Position numbers and translations under genes: made by a program. Shown piece after piece: positions 1-8,228 of a stretch of DNA of 64,000 nucleotides (its first letter is position 1; each line of letters begins with the position of its first letter). The stretch lies in the NCBI RefSeq assembly GCF_014770435.1, contig NZ_CP061739.1:868001-932000 (forward strand), in the 5' to 3' direction. This stretch comes from Psychrobacter sp. 28M-43. GTDB lineage: Bacteria > Pseudomonadota > Gammaproteobacteria > Pseudomonadales > Moraxellaceae. Under the pieces are notes generated by a model, which was given only the letters and a program-made list of their open reading frames with translations, was not told the origin of the DNA and did no database searches.

Positions 1-933
1 CATCAATTGGCTGCTATTTGCATCACTCATGTGCATGGTGACCATTGCTACGGTCTGCCAGGGCTATTAGCAAGCGCTGCTATGTCAGGACGCCGTGAAC
101 CATTAACTTTGATTGCCCCAAAAGCGATTGCTACTTTGCTTGATGCCATTACCGTCACTACAGAGCTGTATCTACCCTTTGCTCTCGATTTTATCGCGAT
201 TGAAGAGGTGTTAGCTGAGCAAGGTGATACGAATAAGGTTAACATTAGCTTAAGCGACCAACATCAGCTTGATATTGATATCACGCCGCTATCACATCGG
301 GTTGCTTCTCATGCCTTTGGTATTACTCAGACTATTAGCCGCCGCATCCTTAATACAGATAAGCTTGTGGCAGATGGTATTCCAGCAAGTGCACTATGGG
401 GCAAGTTACAGCAAGGCGAAGATGTCACGACTGAGGATAATAGGCAATTGCACTCAGCAGATTATGTCGACGATGAGGTACAGCGGACGCGAGTGGTGAT
501 AGCAGGAGACAATGATACGCCAAACTGTTTGCGCAAAGCCGTTGTCGATGCGAATTTATTGGTGCATGAAGCGACTTATACCCATGAAGTGCTAACTAAG
601 ATTCAAGCCAAAAATCCAGACTATGATCCGATGCATAGTAGCGGCCAATTGCTCGGTGAATTTGCACAAGCTGCTGGACTCAAAAATATAATTTTGACCC
701 ACTTTAGCGCTCGCTATCAGAACTTTGATAATCCAGATAGCGAAACGCCAAATATGGCACATATTCGCCTAGATGCTGAGAGCGTTTATCAAGGTAATCT
801 TTGGTTAGCCGCAGATTTTGACCAATATATGGTTGATGGTGCAGTTGAGTCGGTAAGCAACCAAGATGGTAGTCAAAAGGGCAGTCAAGAAGAGAATCGC
901 GTGCAGTATATAGGCTCTGCACGCAATGATTAG
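1..933 (+). CDS. rnz: Ribonuclease Z, 3' part of gene (5' end outside window)
   Basis: Zinc-dependent metallo-beta-lactamase-fold endonuclease that matures tRNA 3' ends. The reading frame is open from base 1, so the start lies upstream; 310 codons are visible. The signature HVHGDH (visible residues 10-15) supplies metal ligands and the catalytic Asp. Further family landmarks follow: AGDNDT near residue 168, HEATYTHE near residue 188, and the C-terminal THFSARY near residue 231. The last ~40 residues are a polar Ser/Gln-rich tail. It converges on the minus-strand ATPase gene with only ~40 bp between them. Identification is firm; the substrate (tRNA versus other RNAs) is by family. Confidence 0.93.
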   Translation, partial: HQLAAICITHVHGDHCYGLPGLLASAAMSGRREPLTLIAPKAIATLLDAITVTTELYLPFALDFIAIEEVLAEQGDTNKVNISLSDQHQLDIDITPLSHRVASHAFGITQTISRRILNTDKLVADGIPASALWGKLQQGEDVTTEDNRQLHSADYVDDEVQRTRVVIAGDNDTPNCLRKAVVDANLLVHEATYTHEVLTKIQAKNPDYDPMHSSGQLLGEFAQAAGLKNIILTHFSARYQNFDNPDSETPNMAHIRLDAESVYQGNLWLAADFDQYMVDGAVESVSNQDGSQKGSQEENRVQYIGSARND

Positions 934-973
934 ATATGGCTAAGCTTAAATATGATTGAGTGTTAAATATGAC

Positions 974-1945
974 CTAGTGCTTACTGTCTTCGATAGCCAA
1001 TTGTGTTTTACCACTCCAAAAACGGCTAAATTGGTAAGCAACTCGTCCTGAGCGACCACCACGTTCTGAGGCCCAACGTAGCGCATCCTTTCTAACCTTA
1101 TCAGGCATAGACTGACTTGCCAAAATGTCCTTAGCATCATTATCCATATCAGCTGAGATTTTTTGCTGCTCTAAATTTAGATAATGCTGAACGATATGCA
1201 AATAAGTCTGCTGATCCATAGGATGGAAGGTGAGGGACAAACCGAACCGATCTGATAATGACACGGTTTCATCAATGGCCTCATAGGGGTTGACTTCATC
1301 CGTCTGCCCATTATAGATATCGACATTGTCTTTCATCATCTGCGGTAGCAAGCGACGGCGATTACTAGTGGCGTAGACCAGTAGTTTGTCTTGCTCAGAG
1401 TCTAGCGAGCCATCGAGAACGCTCTTTAGCGCACGATAGCTTTCGTCTTGACCATTAAAAGCGAGGTCGTCACAGTATACGATATAGCGGCAATGACAAT
1501 CTTCTGGTAGGGCATTAATAGCAGCACGAATCTTATCCAAGACTTGCAGATCATCGCGGGCCACCTCAATAATACGTAAGCCTTCACTATGATGGGCTTG
1601 TAGCAAAGCGCGAATCAATGATGACTTACCGGCACCGCGTGTGCCTGACATCAATACATGGTTGGCAGGGTAACCTTTAATAAACTGGCGGGTATTCTGT
1701 ACCAGTTTCGACTTTTGTGTATCGATACCATGCAAGTCATCTAAGCTTAAAAACAGGTTGACCGACAAAGGCTGCAGGTGACCAGTGCGTCCACCAACCC
1801 AGCGATAAGCAAGCTGACTCGGATCGATTTCAATAGTTGGTGTGACTCGCTCTTGTAAGTACTGACTGAGTAAGTCTAACAAAGGTGCGGGTAGGGCATA
1901 AGTGGGTTGATCAGATGGCGTGGTTGGGATAGTTGGTTGTGACAT
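974..1945 (-). CDS. AAA-type ATPase of the DUF815 family
   Basis: Cytoplasmic P-loop ATPase of 323 residues. Visible motifs: Walker A GTRGAGKSS near residue 101, a Walker B-like YCDDLAF, and a sensor-like ATSNRR. The order matches the DUF815 (predicted ATP/GTPase) family, whose cellular role is not well established. The length is normal for the family. The start ATG at 1945 is followed by a Pro/Thr/Gln-rich leader, then a helical N-terminal region. It is divergent from the kinase gene, with about 190 bp of shared upstream DNA. No partner gene suggests a function. Confidence 0.85.
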   Translation of the reverse strand: MSQPTIPTTPSDQPTYALPAPLLDLLSQYLQERVTPTIEIDPSQLAYRWVGGRTGHLQPLSVNLFLSLDDLHGIDTQKSKLVQNTRQFIKGYPANHVLMSGTRGAGKSSLIRALLQAHHSEGLRIIEVARDDLQVLDKIRAAINALPEDCHCRYIVYCDDLAFNGQDESYRALKSVLDGSLDSEQDKLLVYATSNRRRLLPQMMKDNVDIYNGQTDEVNPYEAIDETVSLSDRFGLSLTFHPMDQQTYLHIVQHYLNLEQQKISADMDNDAKDILASQSMPDKVRKDALRWASERGGRSGRVAYQFSRFWSGKTQLAIEDSKH

Positions 1946-2136
1946 AGTGGCTCTAGCATTAAGGTTGTCTTTAATACCATACCCAAAAATACAATTAACG
2001 CTGCTGAAATTTCAGTACCTACAATCTTAGTACCTATTAATCGTAGTACTTGTAATCATTATTCGCGCTATTATTATCTTTGGAAATGATACGAATGGGA
2101 AGGCAATAATCTCACTATATTATGAGAAACAATACC

Positions 2137-3162
2137 ATGGAAAATAGTGCCAGTAATCCGTCTATTACGCAAGCTTTGCAAGCGCAGGCGATGCAGCTAT
2201 TGCCCATTATTACCCAAGAACTGGACACACAATACTTTAGGGAAATAGTGCATCAACGTATTGCTCAGCAAAGCACAGAACAAACGCAAGATATCAAAAC
2301 GCAACATATCGACAATACTTACTTCCAAGGACTAACACGTGCCCAGCATCCGCAATTTGGTAGGGTGATGATTAAATGGCAGTTGAGTGATGGCACTTAT
2401 CCTATCGCTTCTGACTTAACTCATGAAGCGGATATTTTAGCTGCTGTAAATGCTTCATCGAAAATCAAAAATAACGCTATCGCACCGCCACTATTGGCTC
2501 ATCATTGCGTGGACGTTCAAATACTAGAGCAGTTGCAACACCTAGTTATAGTAGTCATGCCTTATTACCCTAATGGTAGCTTGGCGAGTCAACTGACCGC
2601 TTCAAAACATCTGTCATTGATAGCGTCACAAAAGCATCATTTTATCGTGAAGTCTGCATACTTGATAGCCAATTTGCATCAGGCTGGCTGGCTACATAAT
2701 GATATTAAACCTAGTAATATCTTGGTTGAAGGTTCTGATGATGAGTGGCCAGCAGATACTATGAGTAATGATCTGGCCCCTAGATTGTTACTCACTGATT
2801 TTGCTTTATCACAACGTATGACGATGGCTAATAGCCAACCAAATCCTGCTGGCACACCAGCGTATCTCGCACCTGAGCGCTGGCAAGGTCAGGGTGCAAC
2901 GGTGCAAAGTGATATCTACGCGTTTGGCATAATGATGGTTGAGATACTAACAGGGAAACGCCCGTTTCAAGTAAGCGCCAATAGCCATGATAAATTAAAA
3001 GTGTGGGCGATTCAGCATTGCCAACAACCTATTCCAACGTTGTCAGCAGAATATAGTCACTATCAATATATTGTTGATAAGGCATTGGCTAAGCGGGTAG
3101 AGAGACGGTATCAGGACATAGATAAGATATTGATAGATTTAAAGTTATTAGACAACAGCTGA
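2137..3162 (+). CDS. Serine/threonine protein kinase (Hanks type, non-RD)
   Basis: Single-domain soluble kinase of about 341 residues, with no transmembrane or sensor domain. Counting from the upstream ATG at 2122, visible motifs are the ATP lysine in VMIKW (K85), the catalytic loop HNDIKPSN (from residue 192), the metal-binding DFA (from residue 226) and the LAPERW (APE) motif. The HRD arginine is replaced by Asn and the DFG glycine by Ala, so activation-loop regulation probably differs from classical RD kinases. ATG 2137 is preferred because GAGA lies 9 bases upstream; ATG 2122 has no good ribosome site. A fragment resembling its C-terminus recurs at 4334-4434. The substrate is unknown. Confidence 0.85.
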   Translation: MENSASNPSITQALQAQAMQLLPIITQELDTQYFREIVHQRIAQQSTEQTQDIKTQHIDNTYFQGLTRAQHPQFGRVMIKWQLSDGTYPIASDLTHEADILAAVNASSKIKNNAIAPPLLAHHCVDVQILEQLQHLVIVVMPYYPNGSLASQLTASKHLSLIASQKHHFIVKSAYLIANLHQAGWLHNDIKPSNILVEGSDDEWPADTMSNDLAPRLLLTDFALSQRMTMANSQPNPAGTPAYLAPERWQGQGATVQSDIYAFGIMMVEILTGKRPFQVSANSHDKLKVWAIQHCQQPIPTLSAEYSHYQYIVDKALAKRVERRYQDIDKILIDLKLLDNS

Positions 3163-3319
3163 ATTTATTATTTTATTTTAAAAAGTGATTGTTTGTAGTA
3201 TTCACATATTACCTAGTCGTTGTTTTTTATGTTTGAATGGATATTCAGGCTCATTTTAAGCGAAGTCGCTATAAACTAATTTGGGTTCCCGTATTTCATT
3301 ACAATACAGTGAGAATATC

Positions 3320-3877
3320 ATGGCTAAAGTACTTATCATTACCGGTGATTTTGTTGAAGACTATGAAAACATGGTTCCGTTCCAAGCACTACTAGCAATG
3401 GGGCATGAGGTTGATGCGGTCTGCCCAGATAAAGTTGCAGGTGATAGCATTGCTACCTCAATACACGACTTCGAAGGTGATCAAACTTATACCGAAAAAC
3501 GCGGTCATAATTTTGTCCTTAATGCGTCTTTTGCTGATATCAATGTAGAAGATTACGATGCTTTGTATTTGCCAGGCGGACGCGCGCCAGAATACTTGCG
3601 TTTGAATGCTAAGGTCATTGCAATGATTCAGCATTTCGCAAATACTGATAAACCGATTGCATCGGTTTGCCATGGGCCACAAATGCTGACGGCTGCGGGC
3701 GTATTAAAGGGTAAAAAAGTATCTGCTTATCCTGCGTGTCAGCCAGAAATAGAAATGGCTGGCGCTGAGTATGTCGAGTTACCTATGGATGGCGCTATTA
3801 CAGATGGCCAACTGGTAACGGCACCTGCATGGCCTGCCCACCCAGCGATGCTAAAGCAGTTTGTTGCTTTACTATAA
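3320..3877 (+). CDS. DJ-1/PfpI family protein
   Basis: Class I glutamine-amidotransferase-like protein of 185 residues. The nucleophile elbow SVCHGP places Cys117 and His118, and the acidic partner is Glu14 or a neighbour in FVEDYE. Family members include glyoxalases/deglycases, proteases and chaperones; the exact activity cannot be read from the sequence. The start is ATG 3320 ([10 protein letters not shown]) with GAGAA nine bases upstream; the open frame reaching back to 3281 adds residues without family character. It follows the kinase by 157 bp and is followed by a 12-bp hairpin. Confidence 0.88.
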   Translation: MAKVLIITGDFVEDYENMVPFQALLAMGHEVDAVCPDKVAGDSIATSIHDFEGDQTYTEKRGHNFVLNASFADINVEDYDALYLPGGRAPEYLRLNAKVIAMIQHFANTDKPIASVCHGPQMLTAAGVLKGKKVSAYPACQPEIEMAGAEYVELPMDGAITDGQLVTAPAWPAHPAMLKQFVALL

Positions 3878-3887
3878 GTATTAATTC

Positions 3888-3913
3888 GGGTCTGTTGAAT
3901 GTTCAATAGACCC
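3888..3913. terminator. Hairpin between DJ-1 gene and RHH gene
   Basis: A 12-bp inverted repeat (3888-3899 with 3902-3913, one G-T pair) separated by only two bases. There is no T-run on either side, so it may be an RNA-stabilising or processing hairpin, or a weak terminator, rather than a standard intrinsic terminator. Confidence 0.4.
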
Positions 3914-3932
3914 CAGTATCGAGAGAGGATAT

Positions 3933-4331
3933 ATGTGCCAACTTTTTATTAGTGCTGATGACAGCTTGTGGAGCTCTAAAACCAAATCACTTCGAATCCA
4001 AGGAGTTGTCACATCAATTCGTTTAGAAGTGTTTTTTTGGGATATATTAGAAGAGTTGTCATTTCGCGATCAAATGACGGTTAATCAGCTGATCACTAAG
4101 CTATACCTTGAATCTCTCGATGCTGACCATGATATTGGCAATTTCACCTCTTTTTTAAGAGTGTGTTGTTCTCGTTATTTGTCTTTAATAGCCGATGGCG
4201 ATCTTTCTCGCGAAACAAGATTACCTTTAGAAAAAGTCGATGCAAAAAATATCATTCAACGTGAAACCCTCCGCAAAAATCAACGTAGTGCATTATTTAA
4301 TGATAGTGAGGGAAACCTTTCTATTAATTAA
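3933..4331 (+). CDS. Ribbon-helix-helix domain protein
   Basis: Small protein of 132 residues. Residues ~20-55 read as a strand (SLRIQGVVTSIRLE) followed by two helices (FFWDILEELSFRD; TVNQLITKLYLES), the pattern of the RHH_4 (PF13467) family of putative DNA-binding proteins. The C-terminal third is polar and without recognisable fold. AGAGAGGA upstream of ATG 3933 provides a ribosome site. Target and role are unknown; it may regulate nearby genes, but no operator was identified. Confidence 0.65.
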   Translation: MCQLFISADDSLWSSKTKSLRIQGVVTSIRLEVFFWDILEELSFRDQMTVNQLITKLYLESLDADHDIGNFTSFLRVCCSRYLSLIADGDLSRETRLPLEKVDAKNIIQRETLRKNQRSALFNDSEGNLSIN

Positions 4332-4333
4332 TT

Positions 4334-4434
4334 ATGCCTATGGCAGGTATATGCAAGCATTGGCAAAGCGGGTAGAGATGAGCTATCAGAGTATGGAGGA
4401 AGTATTAAAGGACTTAAAAAGGTTAAAAAAGTAG
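4334..4434 (+). pseudogene. Fragment resembling the C-terminus of the upstream Ser/Thr kinase
   Basis: The translated stretch QALAKRVEMSYQSMEE is closely similar to KALAKRVERRYQDIDK at the end of the kinase encoded at 2137-3162, and both end in a Lys/Leu-rich tail and a stop. At DNA level the 22 bases starting GCATTGGC differ at one position. The rest of the kinase is absent. The simplest reading is a decayed tandem copy of the kinase gene, most of it deleted or replaced by the DJ-1/RHH insert. It lies directly after the RHH stop codon and has no own start signal. Confidence 0.6.
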
Positions 4435-4486
4435 ATTAATACTTCTCATGAAATATTTTATAGTTCTAATACCAAATTCCAGACAC

Positions 4487-4513
4487 AAAAAAACCTGCTA
4501 AAAAGCAGGTTTT
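4487..4513 (-). terminator. Intrinsic terminator of tRNA-Leu
   Basis: Stem AAACCTGCT/AGCAGGTTT (4491-4499 with 4504-4512) followed on the minus strand by a run of seven T. It lies ~35 bp downstream of the tRNA 3' end. Confidence 0.8.
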
Positions 4514-4544
4514 GATATTTGGTCTAAGATGTACTATCCGAAAA

Positions 4545-4629
4545 TGGTGGGGCTGGAGAGACTCGAACTCTCACACCTTGCGGCGCCAGAACCTAAATCT
4601 GGTGCGTCTACCAATTCCGCCACAGCCCC
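4545..4629 (-). tRNA. tRNA-Leu (anticodon UAG)
   Basis: Read on the minus strand, the 85-nt sequence has a GGGGCTG/CAGCCCC acceptor stem, discriminator A and encoded CCA. The D-loop contains AATTGGTAGACGC. The anticodon stem CCAGA/TCTGG encloses TTTAGGT (anticodon TAG). A class II variable arm follows, then a T-arm with GTTCGAGTC. The D-loop, anticodon arm and variable arm are nearly identical to Escherichia coli leuW. It decodes CUN leucine codons. Confidence 0.96.
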
Positions 4630-4847
4630 ATTTTCGTTACTCTATCATCAAAAGCGATTAAACTCAAACGCTATCTAGACAGTTAACTGATTCGGTAGTG
4701 CGTCTCAGTGGTTGGCTATTATATAGAGTTTTGATTGTTTGGCAACCCCTATTTGCAATTATTTTTAATTATTTATCATTTATTTTTGATATTAATTTTA
4801 AGTAATTGATATTAATAATAATTTATTATCATGTTTTATGCGTTTAT

Positions 4848-6629
4848 TTACTCTTTAGTTGGTACTCTCGGGGCAGAGATATCCAACTGCTGCAATTTGC
4901 GTGTCAGAGTATTGCGTCCCCAACCAAGTAAGCTCGCGGCTTCTATCTTTTTACCGCCGCTATGATTGAGTGCTGCTGTTAATAAAACACGCTCAAACTC
5001 AGGGGTTGCTGTTTGCAGAATATCAGTTTCACCCGTGCTTAGCGACTGCTCAGCCCAATCAGCCAATGCTTGTTGCCAACTTTGGCTTTTAGGCAACTGG
5101 CTACTTCGCTCATTTTGATGACTGTCTAACGCACTGCCATTTAATACATTGCTACTTTGTACCAAATGCTCTTGAGCGTCTTCCTGTGATGAGCCATGCT
5201 CTTCAGAAAGCACCGTATTAGGTGAGATGTTCTCAAGTAGCTCTGGTGGCAAGTCTGTCGCCATCACAGTATCACCAGTGGCCATCACGGTGAGCCACAA
5301 GCAGACGTTTTCTAATTGACGCACGTTACCGCGCCAGTCAAACGTTTGCATAATTTGCAATGCGGCAGGATGTAGATGCTTTGGAGTGGTATTCATTTGC
5401 TCTGCGGCAGACTGCATAAAGTAAAGGGCTAATGCAGGAATGTCCTCAGGGCGTGTACGTAGTGGTGGTAGGGGTAATCGAATGACATTAAGGCGATAAA
5501 ACAAATCTTCGCGGAATCGGCTTTGTTTTACCAGCTCTTCTAAGTTTTGGTGAGTGGCTGCGATGATACGTACATCGACCTTTATGGGCTGTTGACCACC
5601 AACACGATAAAACTCACCATTGGCCAGTACTCGTAACAGCCGTGTCTGAGTGCTAAAAGGCATGTCACCGATTTCATCTAAAAATAGAGTACCGCCGTCT
5701 GCCTGCTCAAAACGGCCTTGACGCATCGTCGTTGCACCAGTGAACGCGCCTTTTTCGTGACCGAATAGCTCAGACTCGATCAAGTCATGTGGTATGGCTG
5801 CCATATTGAGGGCAATAAACGGTTGCTGCTTACGCGGGGAGTGTTGATGTAAAGCACTGGCAACCAACTCTTTACCTGTTCCAGACTCACCAGTGATTAA
5901 GACGGAAATGGGAGATTGTGCCAGCCTGCCAATAGCACGAAACACTGTTTGCATGGCTGGAGACTGTCCAATGATGCCGCTAGGGTTCCCATTATCTTTG
6001 GTTACGCTGGCACCTTTGTTCTTATTTTCTTTAGTTGTCTTACTAGAAGATGCTGCTTTAGGTTTTATCAGGTCTTCGGTAGACGTGTCAGACGTTGTAT
6101 TGGTATTGGATTCATCTGAAAGGGAAACAGTCGTTGTTTCTAAATTAGGCTGATAGTTGATGGCTTTATAAATCGTTGCAACTGCATCATCTAAGTCAAA
6201 AGGCTTGGGCAGGTATTCAAAAGCACCAGTCTGATAGCTATTGATAGCAGAGGTAAGGTCTGAATGTGCCGTCATAATTACGATTGGCATTTTAGGGAAA
6301 TGCTGATGGACCCAGTCGCTAAAAGACAATCCATCCATCATTGGCATACGAATATCGGTCAGTATGACGTCTGGTAATTGCTCGGCTGACTCTTGCTGTT
6401 TTAAAACATCATTAAGGCGAGTCCATGCTGCTTGTGCCTGAGTAAAACTGATAACGGTCAATCCAGCATCTTCAAACGTGTCTGCCAACACCATACGTAG
6501 GGCTGCATCGTCATCGATTAACCACAATGTTGCAGGGTGGTCGCTGGGTGCATTATTCACAGTTACTATTTGTGATTGTGGTGATTGATCATCGCTTTTA
6601 GGTTGGAGGTCGTCGCTATATTCAGTCAT
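4848..6629 (-). CDS. ntrC: Nitrogen regulation response regulator NtrC
   Basis: Sigma-54-dependent activator, 593 residues. Receiver domain ~34-155 with phosphoacceptor Asp92 (LTDIRMP) and Lys142 in PKPF; AAA+ domain ~218-455 with Walker A GESGTGKE (247-254) and the sigma-54 contact loop GAFTGA (294-299); Fis-type helix-turn-helix in the last 45 residues. The usual family length is about 470; the surplus is two polar linkers, ~165-215 (Ser/Thr/Lys) and ~470-545 (Ser/Gln/Glu). It is preceded by the cognate kinase gene (99 bp gap), and is expected to activate nitrogen-assimilation promoters when phosphorylated by NtrB. glnA is not adjacent. Confidence 0.93.
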   Translation of the reverse strand: MTEYSDDLQPKSDDQSPQSQIVTVNNAPSDHPATLWLIDDDAALRMVLADTFEDAGLTVISFTQAQAAWTRLNDVLKQQESAEQLPDVILTDIRMPMMDGLSFSDWVHQHFPKMPIVIMTAHSDLTSAINSYQTGAFEYLPKPFDLDDAVATIYKAINYQPNLETTTVSLSDESNTNTTSDTSTEDLIKPKAASSSKTTKENKNKGASVTKDNGNPSGIIGQSPAMQTVFRAIGRLAQSPISVLITGESGTGKELVASALHQHSPRKQQPFIALNMAAIPHDLIESELFGHEKGAFTGATTMRQGRFEQADGGTLFLDEIGDMPFSTQTRLLRVLANGEFYRVGGQQPIKVDVRIIAATHQNLEELVKQSRFREDLFYRLNVIRLPLPPLRTRPEDIPALALYFMQSAAEQMNTTPKHLHPAALQIMQTFDWRGNVRQLENVCLWLTVMATGDTVMATDLPPELLENISPNTVLSEEHGSSQEDAQEHLVQSSNVLNGSALDSHQNERSSQLPKSQSWQQALADWAEQSLSTGETDILQTATPEFERVLLTAALNHSGGKKIEAASLLGWGRNTLTRKLQQLDISAPRVPTKE

Positions 6630-6728
6630 GTATTGGGCCTAATCAGCAATTATTGATGGTAAGTTGGGGATTGGGAGTTGAGCGTTAGGAAACTTAGCAG
6701 TCTTTAACTCATAAATTCATAATTTGTT

Positions 6729-8093
6729 TTATGTCTCAGTGATGGGTTGAGTAAATGGTAGATATAACGTAAATCGGGTTTGCTTATCTTCTTGCTCTTT
6801 TGTCGAGCTCACATCAATCATACCATGATGATGACTGATAATATCTTGGACGATGGATAATCCAAGACCTGTACCGGCTGCACGGCTAGTGACCATCGGG
6901 AAAAATATCTGACCGATCAAAGCTGGATCAATACCTGAGCCATTATCGGTAATGGTAATTTGCATCACTTGCTTGTGCTGCTGCCCGACGATCGTATGCT
7001 GAAAGGCAACCCGCGTTTGAATATGCAATGTCGGTTGATAATCAGAATTGCTATCAGTTTGCATAGTAGCTTGTGGTGATTCTTGAGACTCTGAGATTTT
7101 ATTCTGTTGTAGCGTTTGTTCGAACTCAGTCATCGACTCACAAGCATTGTTAATGAGGTTTAAAAACACTTGAATCAGCTGATCTTTGTCAGCGCACAAC
7201 TCTGGCAATGATAAATCATAATCACGCTGTAACACTACCTGTGGATACTGATTGGTCACTAAGGTTAAGACATGTTCTAGGGGCTCATGGATATTAAGCG
7301 TTTGCCAGTTTGGCAGTTGATTGGAACCCAGGAGCTGCCCAATAAGATGGGTCAACCGATCAGTTTCTGAAATAATAATGTCCGTATAGTTGCGCAGCTT
7401 TTGATTCATTTTTTGCAAATCATGCTGCGTGTCAGTGTTGGTAGCTGTCAAAGCATTATCAGCGCTAGAGGTGCTAGTAGTAGATGCGTCGCTGAATTTA
7501 ATAAACTGCCGTTGCAACAGCTGGGCTGCCCCGCGAATACCAGCAAGAGGGTTTTTTATTTCGTGTGCCACTGAGCGTAGCATATGACGGGCAACTGTAT
7601 ACTGCTGTTGTTGACGCTGCTCCTCAGAGATACGACTTTGACGATCTTTACCCCACATCTCGATAATAAAATAAGGCTGCTGTTCATAGATGACTGGCGT
7701 GACGCTATAGTCGACTGACAATGATAAATTACCATTTAGTGGTGTTTTGATAATGTGATCATGATCGATAAAAGGCTGCTGATAGTTCTGCGCTTGCACA
7801 AAGCGCTCGGTCAAAGAGTAAGCTGGCTCGCTCGAAGGCTCATTTTCATTTGTATCATTACTATCATTATCTATAGATACAGTATCTTTAGTCTTTAACT
7901 CATCGGGTGCTAGCAGGGTTAAGATGGATTGATTGATCAGTCTGCCGCTACTAATGGCAAGTAGCTGCTCGGCTTGAGCATTCAACCGTGTGATTGATAG
8001 CTCATCGTTGACCCATAAAATAGCGGTGAATAAATGCTGAGATATAAATGCGAGGTCAGGGGTTGTTTTGGCGGTTATAAAATCAGCGTTCAT
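6729..8093 (-). CDS. glnL: Nitrogen regulation sensor histidine kinase NtrB
   Basis: Cytoplasmic histidine kinase of 454 residues with no membrane segment. An N-terminal PAS-like domain (~10-145) is interrupted by a short acidic insert. The H-box SVAHEIKNP gives phospho-His177. The ATPase domain carries the N box INNACESM, G1 DNGSGID and G2 GTGLGLSIV. It phosphorylates NtrC under PII control in known systems. A Thr/Ser-rich insert follows the H-box helix. The gene starts 135 bp from rimO on the opposite strand and leads the ntrBC pair; ntrB (glnL) is the family name. Confidence 0.92.
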   Translation of the reverse strand: MNADFITAKTTPDLAFISQHLFTAILWVNDELSITRLNAQAEQLLAISSGRLINQSILTLLAPDELKTKDTVSIDNDSNDTNENEPSSEPAYSLTERFVQAQNYQQPFIDHDHIIKTPLNGNLSLSVDYSVTPVIYEQQPYFIIEMWGKDRQSRISEEQRQQQQYTVARHMLRSVAHEIKNPLAGIRGAAQLLQRQFIKFSDASTTSTSSADNALTATNTDTQHDLQKMNQKLRNYTDIIISETDRLTHLIGQLLGSNQLPNWQTLNIHEPLEHVLTLVTNQYPQVVLQRDYDLSLPELCADKDQLIQVFLNLINNACESMTEFEQTLQQNKISESQESPQATMQTDSNSDYQPTLHIQTRVAFQHTIVGQQHKQVMQITITDNGSGIDPALIGQIFFPMVTSRAAGTGLGLSIVQDIISHHHGMIDVSSTKEQEDKQTRFTLYLPFTQPITET

Positions 8094-8228
8094 CGGTAGT
8101 GCCCAAAAAAGTCAGATGCTTGAGATAATATTTAACCACAAATCAAGACTATAGAGCGGCAAAACTGGTGATTTTTGCAAAAAAAACGTACAATGCGCTC
8201 AGCCAATTTATCTCTAGCAAGGTCAGCC

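Noticed and set aside
4240..4434. A 64-codon ORF overlapping the RHH gene
   Set aside because: Its first part is an out-of-frame shadow of the RHH gene; only the last 30 codons are meaningful, as a kinase remnant without its own start signal.
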